A stretch of 64,000 nucleotides of DNA from Acridotheres tristis (lineage: Eukaryota; Chordata; Aves; Passeriformes; Sturnidae), in assembly GCA_037013685.1 (NCBI GenBank), contig CM072894.1, positions 18,904,949 through 18,968,948 on the forward strand. Direction: 5' to 3'. The position numbers and the translations under genes are program-made. The notes under the pieces are model-generated. The model made no database searches. It saw nothing but the letters and a program-made list of their open reading frames with translations, and was not told the origin of the DNA. This document shows positions 13,766 through 29,200 of the stretch, one piece after another. How positions within the stretch are numbered: position 1 is the first letter of the stretch; every line of letters begins with the position of its first letter.

Positions 13766-15620
13766 GTAAGGCTCCTGCAACTGAATTATTCTCTTACTGC
13801 TTAAAAAGGCGTTTCAGAAATGGATTACTGCTTATGGTTAATGCAGACTGCCTCTCTGGAATGTTTCCTACTGTGCAGAGCTTTGTATTGAACCTCAGTT
13901 GAGTAAGAATTGCAAATGTATGTAAATTCTAGTGGCAAGGTTGCATAATATATATATTAGAAGACTTTATTCACAGCATACTTTTATCAATTTCATGTCT
14001 TATTGAAATGATCTATATGGTATGTAAGCTCTTGCCTAGCAATATTTCTATTCTCACATTTGGAAAACATCGTAGAAAATAGAATATAGTAGCCATAAAA
14101 GTGTATGTGGTGATGGCAGTAATATTAAAGTTTCTTTCCCTTTTATAATAAAAGAAAGTCTATTAACGAGTATAAAGTGCATGCCGTTTTTCAAATGCTG
14201 TCTTCAGCTGAAAGTTGAGCTGTATCTCTATCTTTGCTATTATCACCAGAAAGAAATTCTGGTATTGAAACTTTAAACTGTACTGCATACTTACAGAACT
14301 GTAGGCTTTCCAGTGCTAAAAGCTGTAAGAACTTGCACAGTTGCCTCTGTTTGAAGAAAACCAAGTATTACTGGGATGAAATGCACAGAAGGCTAATATT
14401 TTGAGTAAGAAGGTATCATCCTTGTTAAACTGCAACCCTTTGAACTATGAACCTATTTTATATTCCTTAGAAATCAGTATTCACTTTATTTAGAGTAGCC
14501 TTCAAAGAGATTTCACCTAAAAATAAATCCAGATTGGAAGAGGTATCTCTTTCACAGTAGATCATAGTATCTTTCATGTGCAGTAGTTCTGTGCATGGAT
14601 ATATTCTGTATTGTCTACCTGCTTTTCTCGTTGATTTGGGCAATGAGTGAAAACAAAAGTGGCTTGTTACTTAATTGGGCAGAGAACATCTCGGTTTGCC
14701 AAAAGAATTACTTGGGAAGCACTTACTTAAGCCGTTTGAGAATTCCTACTTGGTCAAAAATAAAGAGGATAGACCAGGACTTTTTTAATGGTCAGTCACT
14801 GAGGCAGCCAGAAGGCAGTTGTGCTTCTCATTTCCAGAAACTGCAGCTGGCTCACCTACCTTGCTTTTCATCTGTGTGTGGTTCTTGAGGAAATGATAAA
14901 ACTTTGTGTAACTGCCTCAAAGCATGAGCTCCATTAGGGTGTTTGGTGTTGGGGCCACATTACACTTGAGACTTAGCTAGAATTTAGGTTTGTTCCTGCT
15001 GTTCTGCCTACTTACATCTAAGCCTTCTAAGGTCTTTATCCAGGGCAATACTAGTCATAGGACTTTGGACTTAACCCACTCAGGTACAGCAGTTAATAGA
15101 AAATCCGTCTAAAGCTTTGAATTTTCTGAGTCACAATACTTAAAAGCTATTTAAAACCTGGGTCTCAAAATAATGACTGTTCATGTAAGTTCTTTACCCC
15201 ACTTGTAACAAACAAGAAAGCCTATTCACCATGTCTCTGTCTAGCTATGCAGAACAATGGAGGGCATAAAGAAAACAGTGAAAACCACACTAAAGCATTG
15301 TTTATTTCCTTGGTTGTGAAGATACTGAACTTGTGAAATGTGTATGAGGATGTAGTTAGATAACAGAGGAGAAATGCTGGTGGCCAGGAGAGGTCTGCGG
15401 GGGGTTTGCAATGAATCAGTCATTACCTTATGTGATTTGCTGTGCAGAGGCTGAGAAGATAATTATCTTTTTTCTCCCTAATTAAAGATAATTTTGAATT
15501 CAATCCTACCTCCATGTGTTTTGGAATTAAAATGCATTTTTTGTTAACTTGCATTGGATGACTGGTACTTTTTGTTGTTTTTGTGGACTCTTACACGTAT
15601 TCCTTTCACCTTTTGGACAG
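13766..15620 (+). other. STK39: STK39 intron, about 1.9 kb
   Basis: This is a short intron between two CCT-domain exons, starting GTAAGG and ending TTTTGGACAG. It is AT-rich, and I see no repeat family or additional exon in it. Confidence 0.9.
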
Positions 15621-15689
15621 ACACGGCAGATGGCGTTTCTCAGGAGCTGTTCTCTGCAGGCCTGGTTGATGGCCATGATGTAGTTATAG
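15621..15689 (+). CDS. STK39: STK39 coding exon, third from last (CCT domain)
   Basis: This 69-nt exon begins with the two bases that complete an Asp codon. It then reads [22 protein letters not shown], the central part of the SPAK C-terminal docking domain. Its last base (G) starts a Val codon completed by the next exon. The acceptor is CTTTTGGACAG ending at 15620 and the donor is TAG|GTAAAT at 15689/15690, a slightly weaker donor than those of the neighbouring exons. All residues are as expected for a vertebrate SPAK, with no stop or frameshift. The exon is a multiple of three, so skipping it would remove 23 residues from the domain core without changing frame. Confidence 0.97.
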
Positions 15690-18600
15690 GTAAATTACAT
15701 TTTTGTTTGCAATTATACTCTTGTGACAAGTTTGTGTTAAATGGATATGAAAAAATGTTTTCTCTGATGCTGGTTTTCAGAAAATCTTTTTTGTCCTAAT
15801 TTTGCTTTCATGTATGCATAGTTCAATCAACAAGGCAATTTTGATATCAGTCCAAGGATGGCTTTTGGAAGTCAGAACACTTCAGTGGTTTGAGAGGGGT
15901 GATATAATATAGTTATATATCCTGAAGGATTATTGACAATTCTATGAGAATTTTTGTGATAACGTCATTTTTTTGTTAAACAATAAAATGATTTGTTGGA
16001 TATTGCAGAGTGTGCTTTGGCAGCTCTGAAGTTAGTAAGTCTTCTGTTTGGGTTCATAGAAGGAGGAGCAAGACAGTGTTCAGGACCTGTGGAAATTGCA
16101 TCTAGTGGTGTTATTTCTGTGGTTAAAAAAAAAAAAAGTAATCAGAAATGTTTTCTGATGGCTGCAAGATGCTTCTTTATTTTTCTATTCCATGCATAGT
16201 AATGCTTTAATTTAATTTTTTTTCTTCTATTTGAAATTCAGTGCCTTATAAAGACGATTAATTTGGAAGTGCTTATTTCTCTGCATCTTCTTCCTTTCTT
16301 GTGAGTGCTCAAGACCAGTAGATGTATAGTCAGCAAAATCAGAGGGAGATAGTATATGCTAGATTAGGGACAACTGAATTGAGGAATACAACCAAATCAA
16401 TTTTTGTGTTGTGGTCAAGAAAATTCTTATCAGTAGGTTAAGATTTCCTTACCAAACTTCTCGGTGGTAGGGAGAGTGTTTTACAACTCCAGAAGTTCAT
16501 GACTTGCCTGGAAGATTATCTAAAATACCTTCTCACTGCATTTGCAGTTAAACTCCTGAGAGAAGTCAGTACTTTTTACTTTTTCATGATCAGAATACAG
16601 ATTAATTCCAGCTGATCTAAGACTAAAAGTCCTATCTGATCTTTTACATTTATTTGTAAAGAAAAAGTATTTTAGGCAGGCTTGCAGATGGTACAAGCTG
16701 TAGGCACTCTTAAAGTGGCATGGTTATTTTCAGGGTTCAGGAGGAAGAGTTGCTTGGCCTTGGTTTATTGTCACTTAACCATCCAGTATGAAAAATGTCA
16801 TTACCATACTGCTGATAATATTTTTGGTAGAATTTTCATTTAGAAAAAGGATATTTTTTCTGACTAATAAAATAATTGTTATTTGTTGGCTATTCCACCT
16901 GCCTGGGCAATCAGGTGGCACTCTGAGTCACAGCTGGTGATGCTGCAGTGCAAGTCCTGCTCGGACCCAGTGAGAAATCTTTTCCCTTCTTCGTTTTCCC
17001 TGTGATGCAAAATTCTCATTCAGTGCAACATATCAGTACTTCTGTGAAAATGGCAGCATGAATGGGATTTGTTATCATTCTGCAAGGGGCATGATAGGGG
17101 AAGGGCAAATGAAAATAGATGTCCTTCATGTGACAAATTCCCATCCCATAGTGATAGCATTTTGGTTCTTGAAGAAGCACAAATATTTAAAGATTTTCCC
17201 TAGCAGTCTTGATTAGAGACACTGTCTAGTTAGTGATCAAGGTTTACTTCTTTGCTTAGTCCCTGTTTTGAATTGCATCAGACTTTGGTTTTTAGGATTA
17301 TAGTGGTTCCTTCTGTATTTTCATGTTTTATCTTTTATTGTGGTATTAAAAAAAAATTAAGGAAATAAAATGTCTTGTATATAATGAAATGAATCAACTT
17401 ATATTAAATTTCATTAATTTATTTTCAGTTTATATTAATAATTATTTATATGGTGGATTTTTTTGTTATATAACTTGCCTCAAGCTCCACAGGCACAAAC
17501 TCTTGAGTGAATTTATGTTAAAATCTTGTGTCTGCTTCATCTGTGAAGTTTTCAGATATGTTTGGACATTGTTACCTTCCTACAAAATTACTTCAGATTT
17601 CACATTTTACTGAAAGAAGAGTTCTGCAAAATGTGACTTGGCTTTTAATTAAGTAAAAAATTAAATTTACACTTCGTTAGAGTATTTCACTTTAACAGTG
17701 CAATCTTAAGAAGCATTTCATTTTAAAGCCAGAGGTCATATAAGAGAGCAGATGGTGCTTAAAATGTAAATCTGCTTACAAAACTAATTTTCTGTGTAAA
17801 ATTATGTCAGCACCTTGTTCACTCAAAAGGTTTAAAATCTTTCTATATAGAAGAAGAGTGTAGTGTAGAAGAGCTTGGTTAACCTTCTTCATCAGAAGAA
17901 CTGATTCCATTAGTTTCCAGATTGAAAGCAGGTGATAAATTACCTTTCATATTTTAGCTGAAGCAGGCAGAAATTCAGCCTCTGTAACCTGAATGAAAAC
18001 AAGGTTCTGAGATAGTCTCATGAAAGTTGTTGCTGTAGATTCTTTTCATGGATGTTGAAGCATGCAGAGACTTGGAAAAAAAGAAGGTGAAAATACTTTA
18101 TTTGATGTTGAACTCAACAATTTGTTGGCATAATGTTTGATCGTCTGAAAAGACATTTAAATAGGAGTCAGTAAAAGCTGTTGTGGAAAGTATGGCCATG
18201 ACATGTGTGAGCTGAAGTTGTTAGTGTATAGAATTTACCAGCTGGCACATTAACTTCTATAGAATTTGCTTCTAAATGTCAACACGCTTCACCTTTTGAG
18301 TCTTGCTGCATTTGCTTCACTTAACACAGGCTTCCCAGGAAGGTTTCCTTTCTGATGTCCATTAAGTTCTGCACCTGTAGCTGTTCTGCAGAAAAGGAAA
18401 AATCCCGGCTTGCATGTTTGGTTGTGGCTCTGATTGGCTGGTTTCTTTTCCTTTAGCGTTATTTCACAGAAGGTCCCTAGATAATGGGAATTGGAACAGA
18501 GAATTTGTTTAAAAGTAAACTAGAGGTCATGTTTCCAGAGGGTATGAGCCTTGGAGCCAGTGGTGTCTTGCTGATGAGGTATATTTATGCAATACTGAAA

Positions 18601-21600
18601 TATCTGTGTTAGATCTGAAATATTTTCAAAATTCCTTTTGAGATAATATGTCTCTGTATGCAATACATGTATATTGGCTGGTAAATGTTCATCAGGTAAT
18701 GTTTCATAATATTGTTGATACCATAAGGAAAACTCAAATCATATCAACAGTCAATTCTGTTGAAAATCACGTAGTTGCAGTCCTACTCCACTGGAATATA
18801 CAATGTGCATATAATTACAATGAAGCCTTAGACTACAGTTAATTTTCTGGAGTCCTTGCTTTAATTTCTGAACCTGAAGGTGTATTTACATTTATTAGAT
18901 TGCAGTATGTACATAACCACCACCCCCTTCCCTTCCTGAATACTTCTTAAATAAAAGCCTTGATGACCATGCCATCAAGAAATGTGCAATTGTCCTGTAC
19001 TATATTAATATACCTTTTTAAAGATGTTTTTGACAAAAAAGTATCTCTGAATACATTGAGCATCATGGAAGATACTTCTTCACTTTTAAATACATGTGAC
19101 ATAAACTACTGCTGAAAGTCTTTGATACTGGAGATATCCACTTAGTAACCAAAGGAAAAGCTTTTAGTCAGTTAAAAAAAAAAACTTCCTGCTGAAAGGC
19201 GTAATGTGTTTAGAAGAACCACCTGAAAACCCAACAGATTGTAGTTTGTAATGAAGTCATATTTTGAAAGTAGCAAGCTTTTTCATCAGCATCTTGAATA
19301 TTTTCTTAAAAGTGTGAATACAATAGATTGCATAATAGTTTGATACAATTACTTTGGTAAGTATACAAAATTTAAATTGGCATCTAGATTTACAAAGAAA
19401 GCTCAGCATAAGCTGGATAGGTTGTGGATAAGTTATTGGCTGTGAATTCAGAGAACATGTATCTGACCAAATCCAGAATAACATGATTTCTAGGATTGTT
19501 AAACAGTAAGTAATATATGTAACATAGTATAGCAATAATAGAAAGTTAAAATTAATCACAGTATTAAAGCATTTGAAATTGAAACAGCTGACTGTCTTAC
19601 AGTATGGTGTCTGCTGATGCTGAAGGTACTTTAATACCAACATGGAACGATGAAAAACACCAGCCCAGTTTGTTAGTACGCTTAGCTTATGGTGGCACTG
19701 ATAATCCACATTCCTAGAAAAGCTATGGACTTACACAGTAAATATCCTTTTGCTTTCCTAGGTTTTGCTCTGTATTTGCTTGTTCCTCCTTTGTCTTGTT
19801 AGATTAGTCATCTTTGAAACTGAATGAAGTGATGACTTCTGTTCAACTAATTCCAACTCATCTTACTGCAGTCAGAAAATGGGATAGAGCTGCATGAGTG
19901 GAAAACATACTGCATATATTTTTGTGTTCAAAGAGCAGTATAGGTTGGGTAACTGGAATAGCACTACCATTTGAAGGCACCTTAGGTTTGTCATTTAATA
20001 TCAGTAATGTTTTGAGATGCACTGATTTTTGTATATTTAGGAAATTTTTTTAGAAGTTGGTTTTTTTTCTTGTGGTTCAAAATGAGTGAAATAATTGAAT
20101 TTTTAGTTAAATGTATCACAGTTTTATTTATTCCAAAGCTCAGTGTACTCATAGACTTTCTAATGATAAAATGCCTTCACAGATTCTTACCAATTAATTT
20201 CAACTAAATTAGATAGACTAAATACTTTGTGTTTACTTTGCATATGCTATCTAGAAAGAAAACATATAGATTTAATGAAAACCTGACTATTTTAAGGCAT
20301 TTTGTAGAAGCCTATGTGCCTTCAATATGTGCACATAACTCAGTACCTCTTTAGCAAGATATGCAAATGCTTACAAGTGGAAGAATATCTCTAAAATCCC
20401 CAGGGGCTTAAATAAGGACTTAAATATTTCAGCACATCTGGCTCATTTAGAGCTAATGCACTGAAGGGTGACTTACACTGATAAGACTGCCGGGACTTGT
20501 GGAAGCTCGAGGTGCACCTGCAGCTAATGAGTTTTTGTGTCTAATTGCACCTAAGTTATTTTAGACTTTCTATGTTGGATTTAAAAGATGCACTGGAGGA
20601 GTGTATTGTGTAAAGCTGGCAGTTTTCATGGAAGTTCCCACCATGGTGAATTTTCATTGTGGTGAAAACACAAAGGTTCAAGGTGAAGAAAAAGTGTGTT
20701 AGGTGAATATTCACTGTTGCTGTGGTTTATGGCAGAACTATAAATATGTGATATAAGAAATTCTCCAAGTGTGCAAATTATTCTTCACACATACATATGT
20801 GTGTTCATGTGTCTTACTGAATGTGCCTGTCTTACAGCCATGATAAAGTAAGTAATAATTTTTAGTTATTTTAAAGAAAAGAAAGGTAGAATTGGCAACG
20901 GCCTTCAAAGAAAGTTCCATTTTTCAACCTGCAGTCCACCAGTTCCTACTTAAGTGTGAAAATGAGAGATCCATATGGTTCTTAGTAGGATTTGTTTGAG
21001 TTTTGCCTGATACAGTAAGTGATAAACTCTCTGCCCCTCAGAGATCTGAATCAAAGTTTCAAGGACTTTCCTTTCTAGCTAAGAAGAAAACAAAAGAAAC
21101 CAATTGTGAGTTTGAATCAGAAATTGCAAAAGCAACAGTGTATATAATATTCCTGTTTTCAATAGTAATTTACTTGCTGTTCTTTATTTCCTTGGCATTC
21201 ACTTCTGTGCCAGGGGTTAGTATGTCAAAATAAGGATTTATTGAGGTTCTTCAAACTAGATGTATTCTATTTCAGAACCTAACTCCAGCACATCAGGGAG
21301 TCTTTTCTAAATATATTCCTCTTGTTTCAAGTTTCAGATACAAGGTATTGAAGTAGCCTGGCTGCTATTTCATCTTCTTAATAGTTTTGTCAGAATATTA
21401 TTTATAATTCATAGCTGAGCTTGGGACAGGAGGACTTGTGAAGATCTGATAGAGAAAGGAGATTGCAAAGTAATAATATGCATAGTAGAATATGACCTGC
21501 CTTATTTCTGCATAGACCCTATATTTCAAATTAAATCCAGTGTGATGAAGATACTTGTTAGAGCTGTCTTCAGTATCTTGATGATTATCAAACTGTTGTC

Positions 21601-22742
21601 AAAACCTGTGTCTGAAAACTAGCACTTGATTTCTGCATTCAGTCACAGAGAAATGATTTCTTCAAACTAGTACTCTCATTCTTTTGTATAGAGAATTTAA
21701 GAGAACAATTTACTGTAATATCTCAGGCTTGTTAAATAGCCCTACTAGCAGTGTTGGGCAGCAGGTCTAAATTTTTATTTTAAATGTTCATTTGAGAATA
21801 GACTGAGGTTTAGAATGCTCAGGATCATCAAAATGAAGGGGAAGTGATGAAATATGTATATTCTCATCCCTCACCTTCCTAAATGATTACTCCATTAGGC
21901 ACATGAAGAATCAAGGTCTGAAATAGATAAGTATTTAATTATCCGAATATATTCTATTTATCCTTTCAGAAAGGAAAGTAGAATATCCTTTTACTTTGTT
22001 TACTTATCCTTTTAGTTTGTTTTAAACATGCAGCGGTTTCCCTAAGCATTTTTCACATCCTCTACAGGAAGAAAAATCAATTTGAAAGATCAACCACTTT
22101 TTTTTTCATAAGTTTCTGGGAAAAGGTACAATTTTCCAGTTGTATTAATATTTTAATTTATCAATAAAACCAATTGTCACAGTTATTGTATTTTTCCTTT
22201 TTTTATTTTTTTTCCTCTTATCACAGACTGTAGAATGTAAAATGTTTCCTGGGGATCAGATATCCATATCAAGTAATTGAGAATTCAGGAGCTTAATAAT
22301 GTGTTATTGGAATTGATATAGGTAGATTTCCAGCACTAACTTATGTCACTTTCTATCTGGATGCAGTACTCCTGTTTCAAAAAATATAATGCTTCTGTTG
22401 GGTGCGAGTTTTTCCATCAGTTACCTAAGGAAATATTACAACTTGTTTATTACTTTTCCAATCCTCAGTTTTCCAGTTTTTGCCTGTGACCCCTGGATAT
22501 CAATACTCCATGTTAATTGATCTTAATGTGAAGACACTTGAGGTTTGCTGTTATTTTCTAAATGTGTTGAGATTTTTTTTTTTTTTCAGTTTGAGCAAAG
22601 GTAAACATTTAAAGTCGTTATTCGTGGGTAGAAGTCAGTCAGGAATATAACACCCTGATGTCTCTGCCATTCCTTTGAATAACCTAGGGTAATTGGTTAG
22701 TTGTTAAAGTTTTGGTCCCAACCAAATCTCTCTCTGGGTTAT

Positions 22743-22773
22743 TTTTTGTTGTTTGTGTTTGTTTGTTTGTTCA
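22743..22773. repeat. TTTG-rich simple repeat
   Basis: An imperfect run of TTTG and TTG units lies inside the long STK39 intron. It is low-complexity sequence only. Confidence 0.6.
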
Positions 22774-25700
22774 TTTGGGTTTTTTGGGACAAGATAGCCT
22801 GGTGCCAAATGCTGATTAATGTCCATAATGTCTAGAATGACATGAACCAGTCTAAACCTAGGATGTCTGTATAGAATAAAGAATTAATACAGTATTGGGG
22901 CCCAGAACTCGTATGAACCACAGAGCTCAAGTGGTGTTAATAATTGCTTTAAATTGTGGAAAGTGCAGGTAGAAATTGTTCACTAGGATCCCTGTTCACT
23001 GGGATGCTGTAGGAGACTATTTTCAGTCTCAGTGTTCCTTTCAAAGCAGAACTGCTTTGGCCTTCTGTTGTCCTGTACTGCTCTCTCTGTAATTTGTGTT
23101 TTCTGATGGTGAGGCTACAAATTGAGCTGTTGGAAATTATCATAGTATCAAATGTTGAAATGGAGATAATTTCCACTGTTTTTTATATCTACTGATTCAG
23201 CAACACACTTTAAGAGTTCAGACAAATTTGTGAGCCTTAATCTCCCTTTGATAAATTCCTAATGACAGCCTCTTCATAAATAATACATTTCTAAATGCTT
23301 TTAATGGTTCTGCCATATCAGTGTCCAATAGCTTCCTCGGAAGAGAAGCCAGGTTTGGTGTTGATCTTTCTGTTTTATTTTTTACTACAAGAATCATGTC
23401 TAGGTCCTTGCAGTCCTCTAGCAATAAACACTTGCTGGTTAGCTGCCTTCAACTGCTTTAATATTTCCCTTGCTACTGAGCAACATAAACTGAAGTGATT
23501 TTTTCACGAGCATCCTGAATGGTTGGACTAATGGAATCACATTACACTTAGGTGAACTTTTTGATCTGTCTTTGAAGAGCCCTTTAATCTTTCAAGGCAG
23601 ACAGTTGGTGAGCTGTTAGATAGTAAGACAGACAGCGATCTGGAGGGATTGTTACCAAAAGCTCTAAACACTGATAGTTTTCATTGCTTGCATAGTATAC
23701 TATAATCCAATACTAGCTAGGTTCTAAAACTTAGTTTTGACTTTGTTCTGAACTTGCAAATGCATGAAAAACACTGTCTAGTATGAAATATAAATGAATG
23801 CATAGATTGCAATGAACCTCTTGCAATATATGAAATGGCCTCAAGAGCGTGCATAATACATTCAGCCCTTTGGAGGAAAACCCTACCAGCAGCTGAATTT
23901 CTAGGAGTGGTAATTCCACTTAAAGTATTCCCTGCTACTCAGGCACCCTGCATCCTAAGACCCATACAGGAGAACACAGCATTAATCCTCAAACCAGCAG
24001 ACTCCCAAGGCAGTTAATTATGGTGAGCTCCATGTATCAGATGAAAATGGTAAAATAACTGCCTACTGTTGGGGAAGAGGTAATATTTGAAACAATCAGC
24101 AGGAAAGCCAATAAATCTGTGGAGGTTTGAGTTTATCTCCTCTAACAGCCATACTGTTGATGAAGTAGGGAGCAGTTGAAGGTAGCTATTTTTTTATAGA
24201 CATAAATAATATTTCACTTTTAACTTATTAAAGATATTTTTCATTTTCTCCTAGGTTATAATTTTTCTCTTTTTTTGGTGGCAGTAATTTTGTGCCTGAA
24301 TAATACTTCCCTTTCCTCATATCTGAATTTCAAGATTACAATATGCAATAGCTTTGCAAACTATTGAACCTAAGCATGAGTTCATGAGCTATTTCCGAGG
24401 TTGCCCATCCATTCTTTGCAAAATGGAAAAGCAGATGAATCATTATTCTTTTGAGAGCACCCCAGAAATATCATCTCAAGCTTTAGATTCTGCTTGTGTC
24501 TGTGTTTATGCCAGATGGCTCTGACTTAGTTGGCTGGGTGGGCATTGTACTGGAAATAGTTTAACTGTACTTCATATAGCTTTATTTACTGTCTCATTAA
24601 TTTTAACTTTTCCAGAAGTTTTCCCTCTTCAGAAGCCATTAGGGTTAAATTTTGTGCCGTGTTAAGAATTTTAAGTAACCAGAGAGAGAGAGCTTTGTCA
24701 CATCACAAGAGCAAAACAGCTTTCTGAGACTGCCCAGAGTGTGGTTATTCTCTTATATTTGTAAGATCTTGAAGGTGGCCTTTTTTTGTTCTGTTACCTC
24801 ATATCAATCACTCATTTAAAAACTGTAATTTATGTGATTGGCCAAAATTCTAATATAGCAAAGAGTAAGTTATTTGTTTTATATACATGCCAAAGCCTCT
24901 AGTTATGTGGGGTTTTTTATTTATTCCATCTGCAATTAGCATCCTATATTCTGTATATTTATATGCTGGGTTTGACCTTTTCTCCTATTGCATGTTCTGC
25001 AAGTGCAGGCACTTATTTTGTCAGAGTGGCACAACCATTTGTCACTGAGCAAAACCTGCAAAAGAACCTGGAATGATTTGTGGTGTGTAAGTTGATTACA
25101 TGTCCTTCAGAAGCATTCTGAAGAAAGCCAACAGCACCTCATTTATTGTTGTAAACAACAAAAAGCCTCTTGTTCTAACTGCTGCTAATGTTTGAAGAGA
25201 ACTTTTGCTCCAAGGCATGATCTGAAGTATACTCTATTTACCTGAGGTTACTGCTGGCAAAGATTTTTCCATCACCACTTAATTTTTTCTTGTTCATATT
25301 TCTTCTTCTGACTTTTATAGGTGCATGGCCATAATATATTGAGAAAACACTCTGTGAAATAAAAGTTGAGTATAGAATATCCAGGTCTTATAAAAACAAT
25401 GAATTCCCAACAGGATTTTAATTATCAATTAGTGCTGCTTGCAGGCAAGCTGATCTATGAATTTCACAAGTACAACATCCAAGGCATGACTTCAGAGTAT
25501 TTCAAAGAAAAGTGGCTCTGTCAATAGGAACTGCAGTATACTTAACTTAGAGATAAGGTGTAAAGAGACATATATTTTACAATGTTCTTCACTTTTCCAA
25601 ATAATTTAAGTATCAGTGGAGAAAAAAAATTCCTGCCTTTCTAGAAAGTGCTAGTGCAAAACTTCACTTTAGGGAGCGTGTTTCTGTATTAAATTGACTT

Positions 25701-28700
25701 TGTTCACCAACTTGCAATACAAGAATTGTTGGGACTATGGGGTGGGAAAAGGTAGTGAGAATGGGATGGTTGTTTTCCTCACTATTGTTTGCAGGTGTGA
25801 TTGAGTTCATTTAGAAACTGAGCATTTAGAAACTTCAGTCTTATTTGTCATATTTAAGCCAAATTTGAACTTTGCATGTGAACTGTACTAGGAAGGTTAG
25901 TGAGTCTCAGCCTAGTAAATAATTTCCCTGAATGCCTAAATCCAGTAGCTGGGGAAGGTTTTTATCAATAAAGCCTAATAGATCCACTTAAAAATAATTG
26001 CGTTTTTTACTTGCCTGAAGTCACCAGTAATTCTGCATAGGGCTGAACAGTAACAGCAACTGCTTGTAAGTGAAAGCATTCTTTACTGTCCGGAGTGTAT
26101 GCCTGGCATGAATTTTTTTGGTGTCTTTGGGGGAAATTTGCCTACCTAATGGTCCAAACTGTGTAGGCTTAGTAATAGTCCTAAATCTTTAGAAATGTAT
26201 TTATAGCAGTGGTAAGTCAGTGATATTTACTGCAAATGATAGCTTAGTTTCATTGTGTTTAAAGTAGGAAGAGTATTCAACTGTAGAGTATGTTGTTGTA
26301 TTTATAATTCTGAGGATGTCTTCACTGTATAGGATCCCCAAACCTTCTGGAGAAATAATTGGAAGGGACTGCAGGCATTTAGGAAGGACTTTCTCCTGCT
26401 TAGATGACTTCTACTGCCTGTGCTGCAGGCTCTGTTTCCAGTGGAAGTTAGCTGAACTGGGGATGCCATGGACACCTGCAGTTTGTGGGTTATGTTTTCC
26501 TTAGGTGACTTCATCAGACTCCAAAGGATTTCAGTTACCACTTGAACCCAGATCTTAAACATTTTAGATGCAGAGGGACCCATCCAAAGCTGTGTATTTG
26601 CTGAGGTCCTAGAAGGTTCGGCTTGCATTGAGGTGAAAACAGTAATGATTGTTTCATCCCTAAAACTAAAAAAACATATTTTAGAGTTTCCTGAAATACT
26701 GACTTTAGGTATCCAAATTCAGACAGTTGCCTTTAATTTTTGCCCTTGTGGTCTAAATAAGGGCAAGACCTAGCAAAACAAAAGCAAGGAGTTAGAAAAA
26801 TGAAAAAGATAGCAGCAGGATGGTATGGTTTTGCTACGTAAGTATGTACAAATACTTGGCTCTTAGTTGGATATAATGACATATGCTTTCAGATATTGCA
26901 GAAGGAGTGGGCTTTTGAGAGGATTTGCATTTGTGGTGGCTTGATTGACTGTGATTAATGAGATTATTTTGGCTAAATGATTTCTATTGCCTTTCTGTAA
27001 AGGCCAGAAAATGTAAAACACAGTACCAAAGTCAGAGGTGAAATGCTAGTTGTACTTGAAAATGCTGAATATGTACGATTGAAATTGAAAAGGTCTCTGT
27101 GTAGGAAACTGCAGGTGTGACTATTCGTACTGTAAACTTGTATTCTAATATTATGGCCTCTTTATAGGTCTGCTCTCTCATTTTCAAGCATAACCTGAAA
27201 ATATGTGACATTTCTCCCTTAAATCCTCCTAATCTTCTATTTGATTACACATCCCACTCTAGCTATGGTCCATCAGAAAAACAAACAAAAAAAAGCATAT
27301 TTAATATGTAAAAGTTTCTGGCTTGAGTTCATATTAAAAGTAAAGACAAATGAATAAATAAAACTGTGTCCATGTAGCCTTTTTCTGAGCACTGTTCTCA
27401 GCTTTCTTGAGGAATGATAACCATCTAAACTACCAGTCATTTCTGATACAGTGTTTAAGTAACAACAACAACAAAGTAATTAATATTAACTACTTGCATA
27501 TATTGAAAATCTAATTTTGCTATTTTTACTCTTTGAAATTTTTAATCTCTTCCCTGGTAAAGAATCAATCAGCAGCAGGAAGGGTTTTTAAAGACTTTCA
27601 TACTACCTGTGATATCTTGATGCCTCTTACCCAACTGTGTGCTAGTTATGTATGTGTGCCAGCACATGCCAGCACTTGAAGCTCATATTTTTGTAACATT
27701 TTATTCAGGTGAAGTTAGAAATCTTTGGATTTAGGACCCAATGCCTATCTGGTTTTTTAGCATTGTCTTCATTTTAGTGAAGCAAGCTAGGACTAGCTAG
27801 AGAATGTATTCCTTTTTTTTTTAAGATATGGTTTACAGAGATTTGGATAAATCAGAGATGCTCTTGAGTACATGATCGTATTTTATAAATTTTTAAAACA
27901 TAAAAAATTGAAGCTATTCTATCCTGGCTTCAGGAGATATGAGGCTGAATGTTCCAAAGATTCTAAATATTAATTGTAATGAGAACTGTTATACGTATTT
28001 GCATGTATTTTGTCAGGCAGGAGGTATTGCAATAAAATGGACTTGAAGATTGTGGAAGTGAATTTTGTGACTAAAATAAAAACTGCTTGTACTTGCTAGA
28101 ATAAAAAAGTTTATGAATAATCAAGCTTTAAAAATGGAAAGACTTCCTATTGTAGTGCCTGTAGTTGAGTTCATTTAACTGTGAAGGTTAATTCTTTTCT
28201 TTACAAAATGTACCTTATACTTACTTTTAAGTCCTCTTTTTAGTTTAAAACATGCTTTCATTTCCAGTTAAATTTATTACAAGTGTATGAATAATCCTTG
28301 ATGCCATTTTAATTGTATAAAAAAAATGAGACCCACAGAAAACTGATTTACATTTAACAGTGGTAGATTGGCCTAATTGTTTACTTCTCTAAATTCCCTT
28401 GCTAGATACTGTACTTCCCCTGTGAGGTGAATTTCTGTTATTACACAGTGGATCATGCATGATCAGGCACAGTGGGAGTGAAAATGTTGTCATCACAATG
28501 TTAGAAGATGGAGGAAGCAGAAAGCTAAGTTTGTAGCAGTAGGACATGGAACGTGCAAATGTTTGGTGTGTATCTTCCACCATATGGATTATGTGGAGAG
28601 AGTTATTTATGGGCAGCACCTGCTTTCTTGCTTCTCTGCTTTATGGTACACACCAAGTCAGTGTACTAAGAAATGTCTGCTGCTTAATACCTGTTCATTT

Positions 28701-29200
28701 CCTTTTTATAATCTTGTTTAAACTGCTCTGCCAGGTGTGAAATATTTATCTGATACTCATATCCTGTTGGTGACATCTTGTGCTCATCCATCAGTCTTGA
28801 ACAAAGGCCCTTGATGAGTTGGTCTGATTTAGTTCAGAATCTGACTGTGAGAAGTTGAGGAGCCAGTTTAAGAAACCTACAAAGCTGAAAGCAGACGTTG
28901 GGATTTTTTGGGTCAAGATAATCGGTAGCAATATTGTTAAAACAGACCAATTAAAAATGTAACTTTCGTGTCTTGATAGAAAAAGTGTTTATTAATTTCC
29001 TGCATTCTCCTCTTGTTTTCAAAGAGTAAATTGTTTCCTTCCTGCTATTTCTGTTACAGCATGGAGCTTCCTTTTCTGGACACTCAAGTTCTGTTCATTC
29101 AGTTAAAATGTTTATTGCTGTTACTTGACAAATCTTGATCATGTTTTCTAAGAGTGTAGTTTGAAGATCAGCTCTTTTTGTCTCACTCTCATATTTTAAC

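Noticed and set aside
19257..19709. A 150-codon open frame on the minus strand inside an STK39 intron
   Set aside because: The translation is rich in hydrophobic and Cys residues as expected from AT-rich noncoding DNA, shows no motif I recognise and has no splice or promoter context. One frame of this length is expected by chance in 64 kb.
26340..26470. Possible CR1 remnant around GGAAGGGACTGCAGG
   Set aside because: An isolated 10-base similarity without the remaining CR1 landmarks is not enough to call it.
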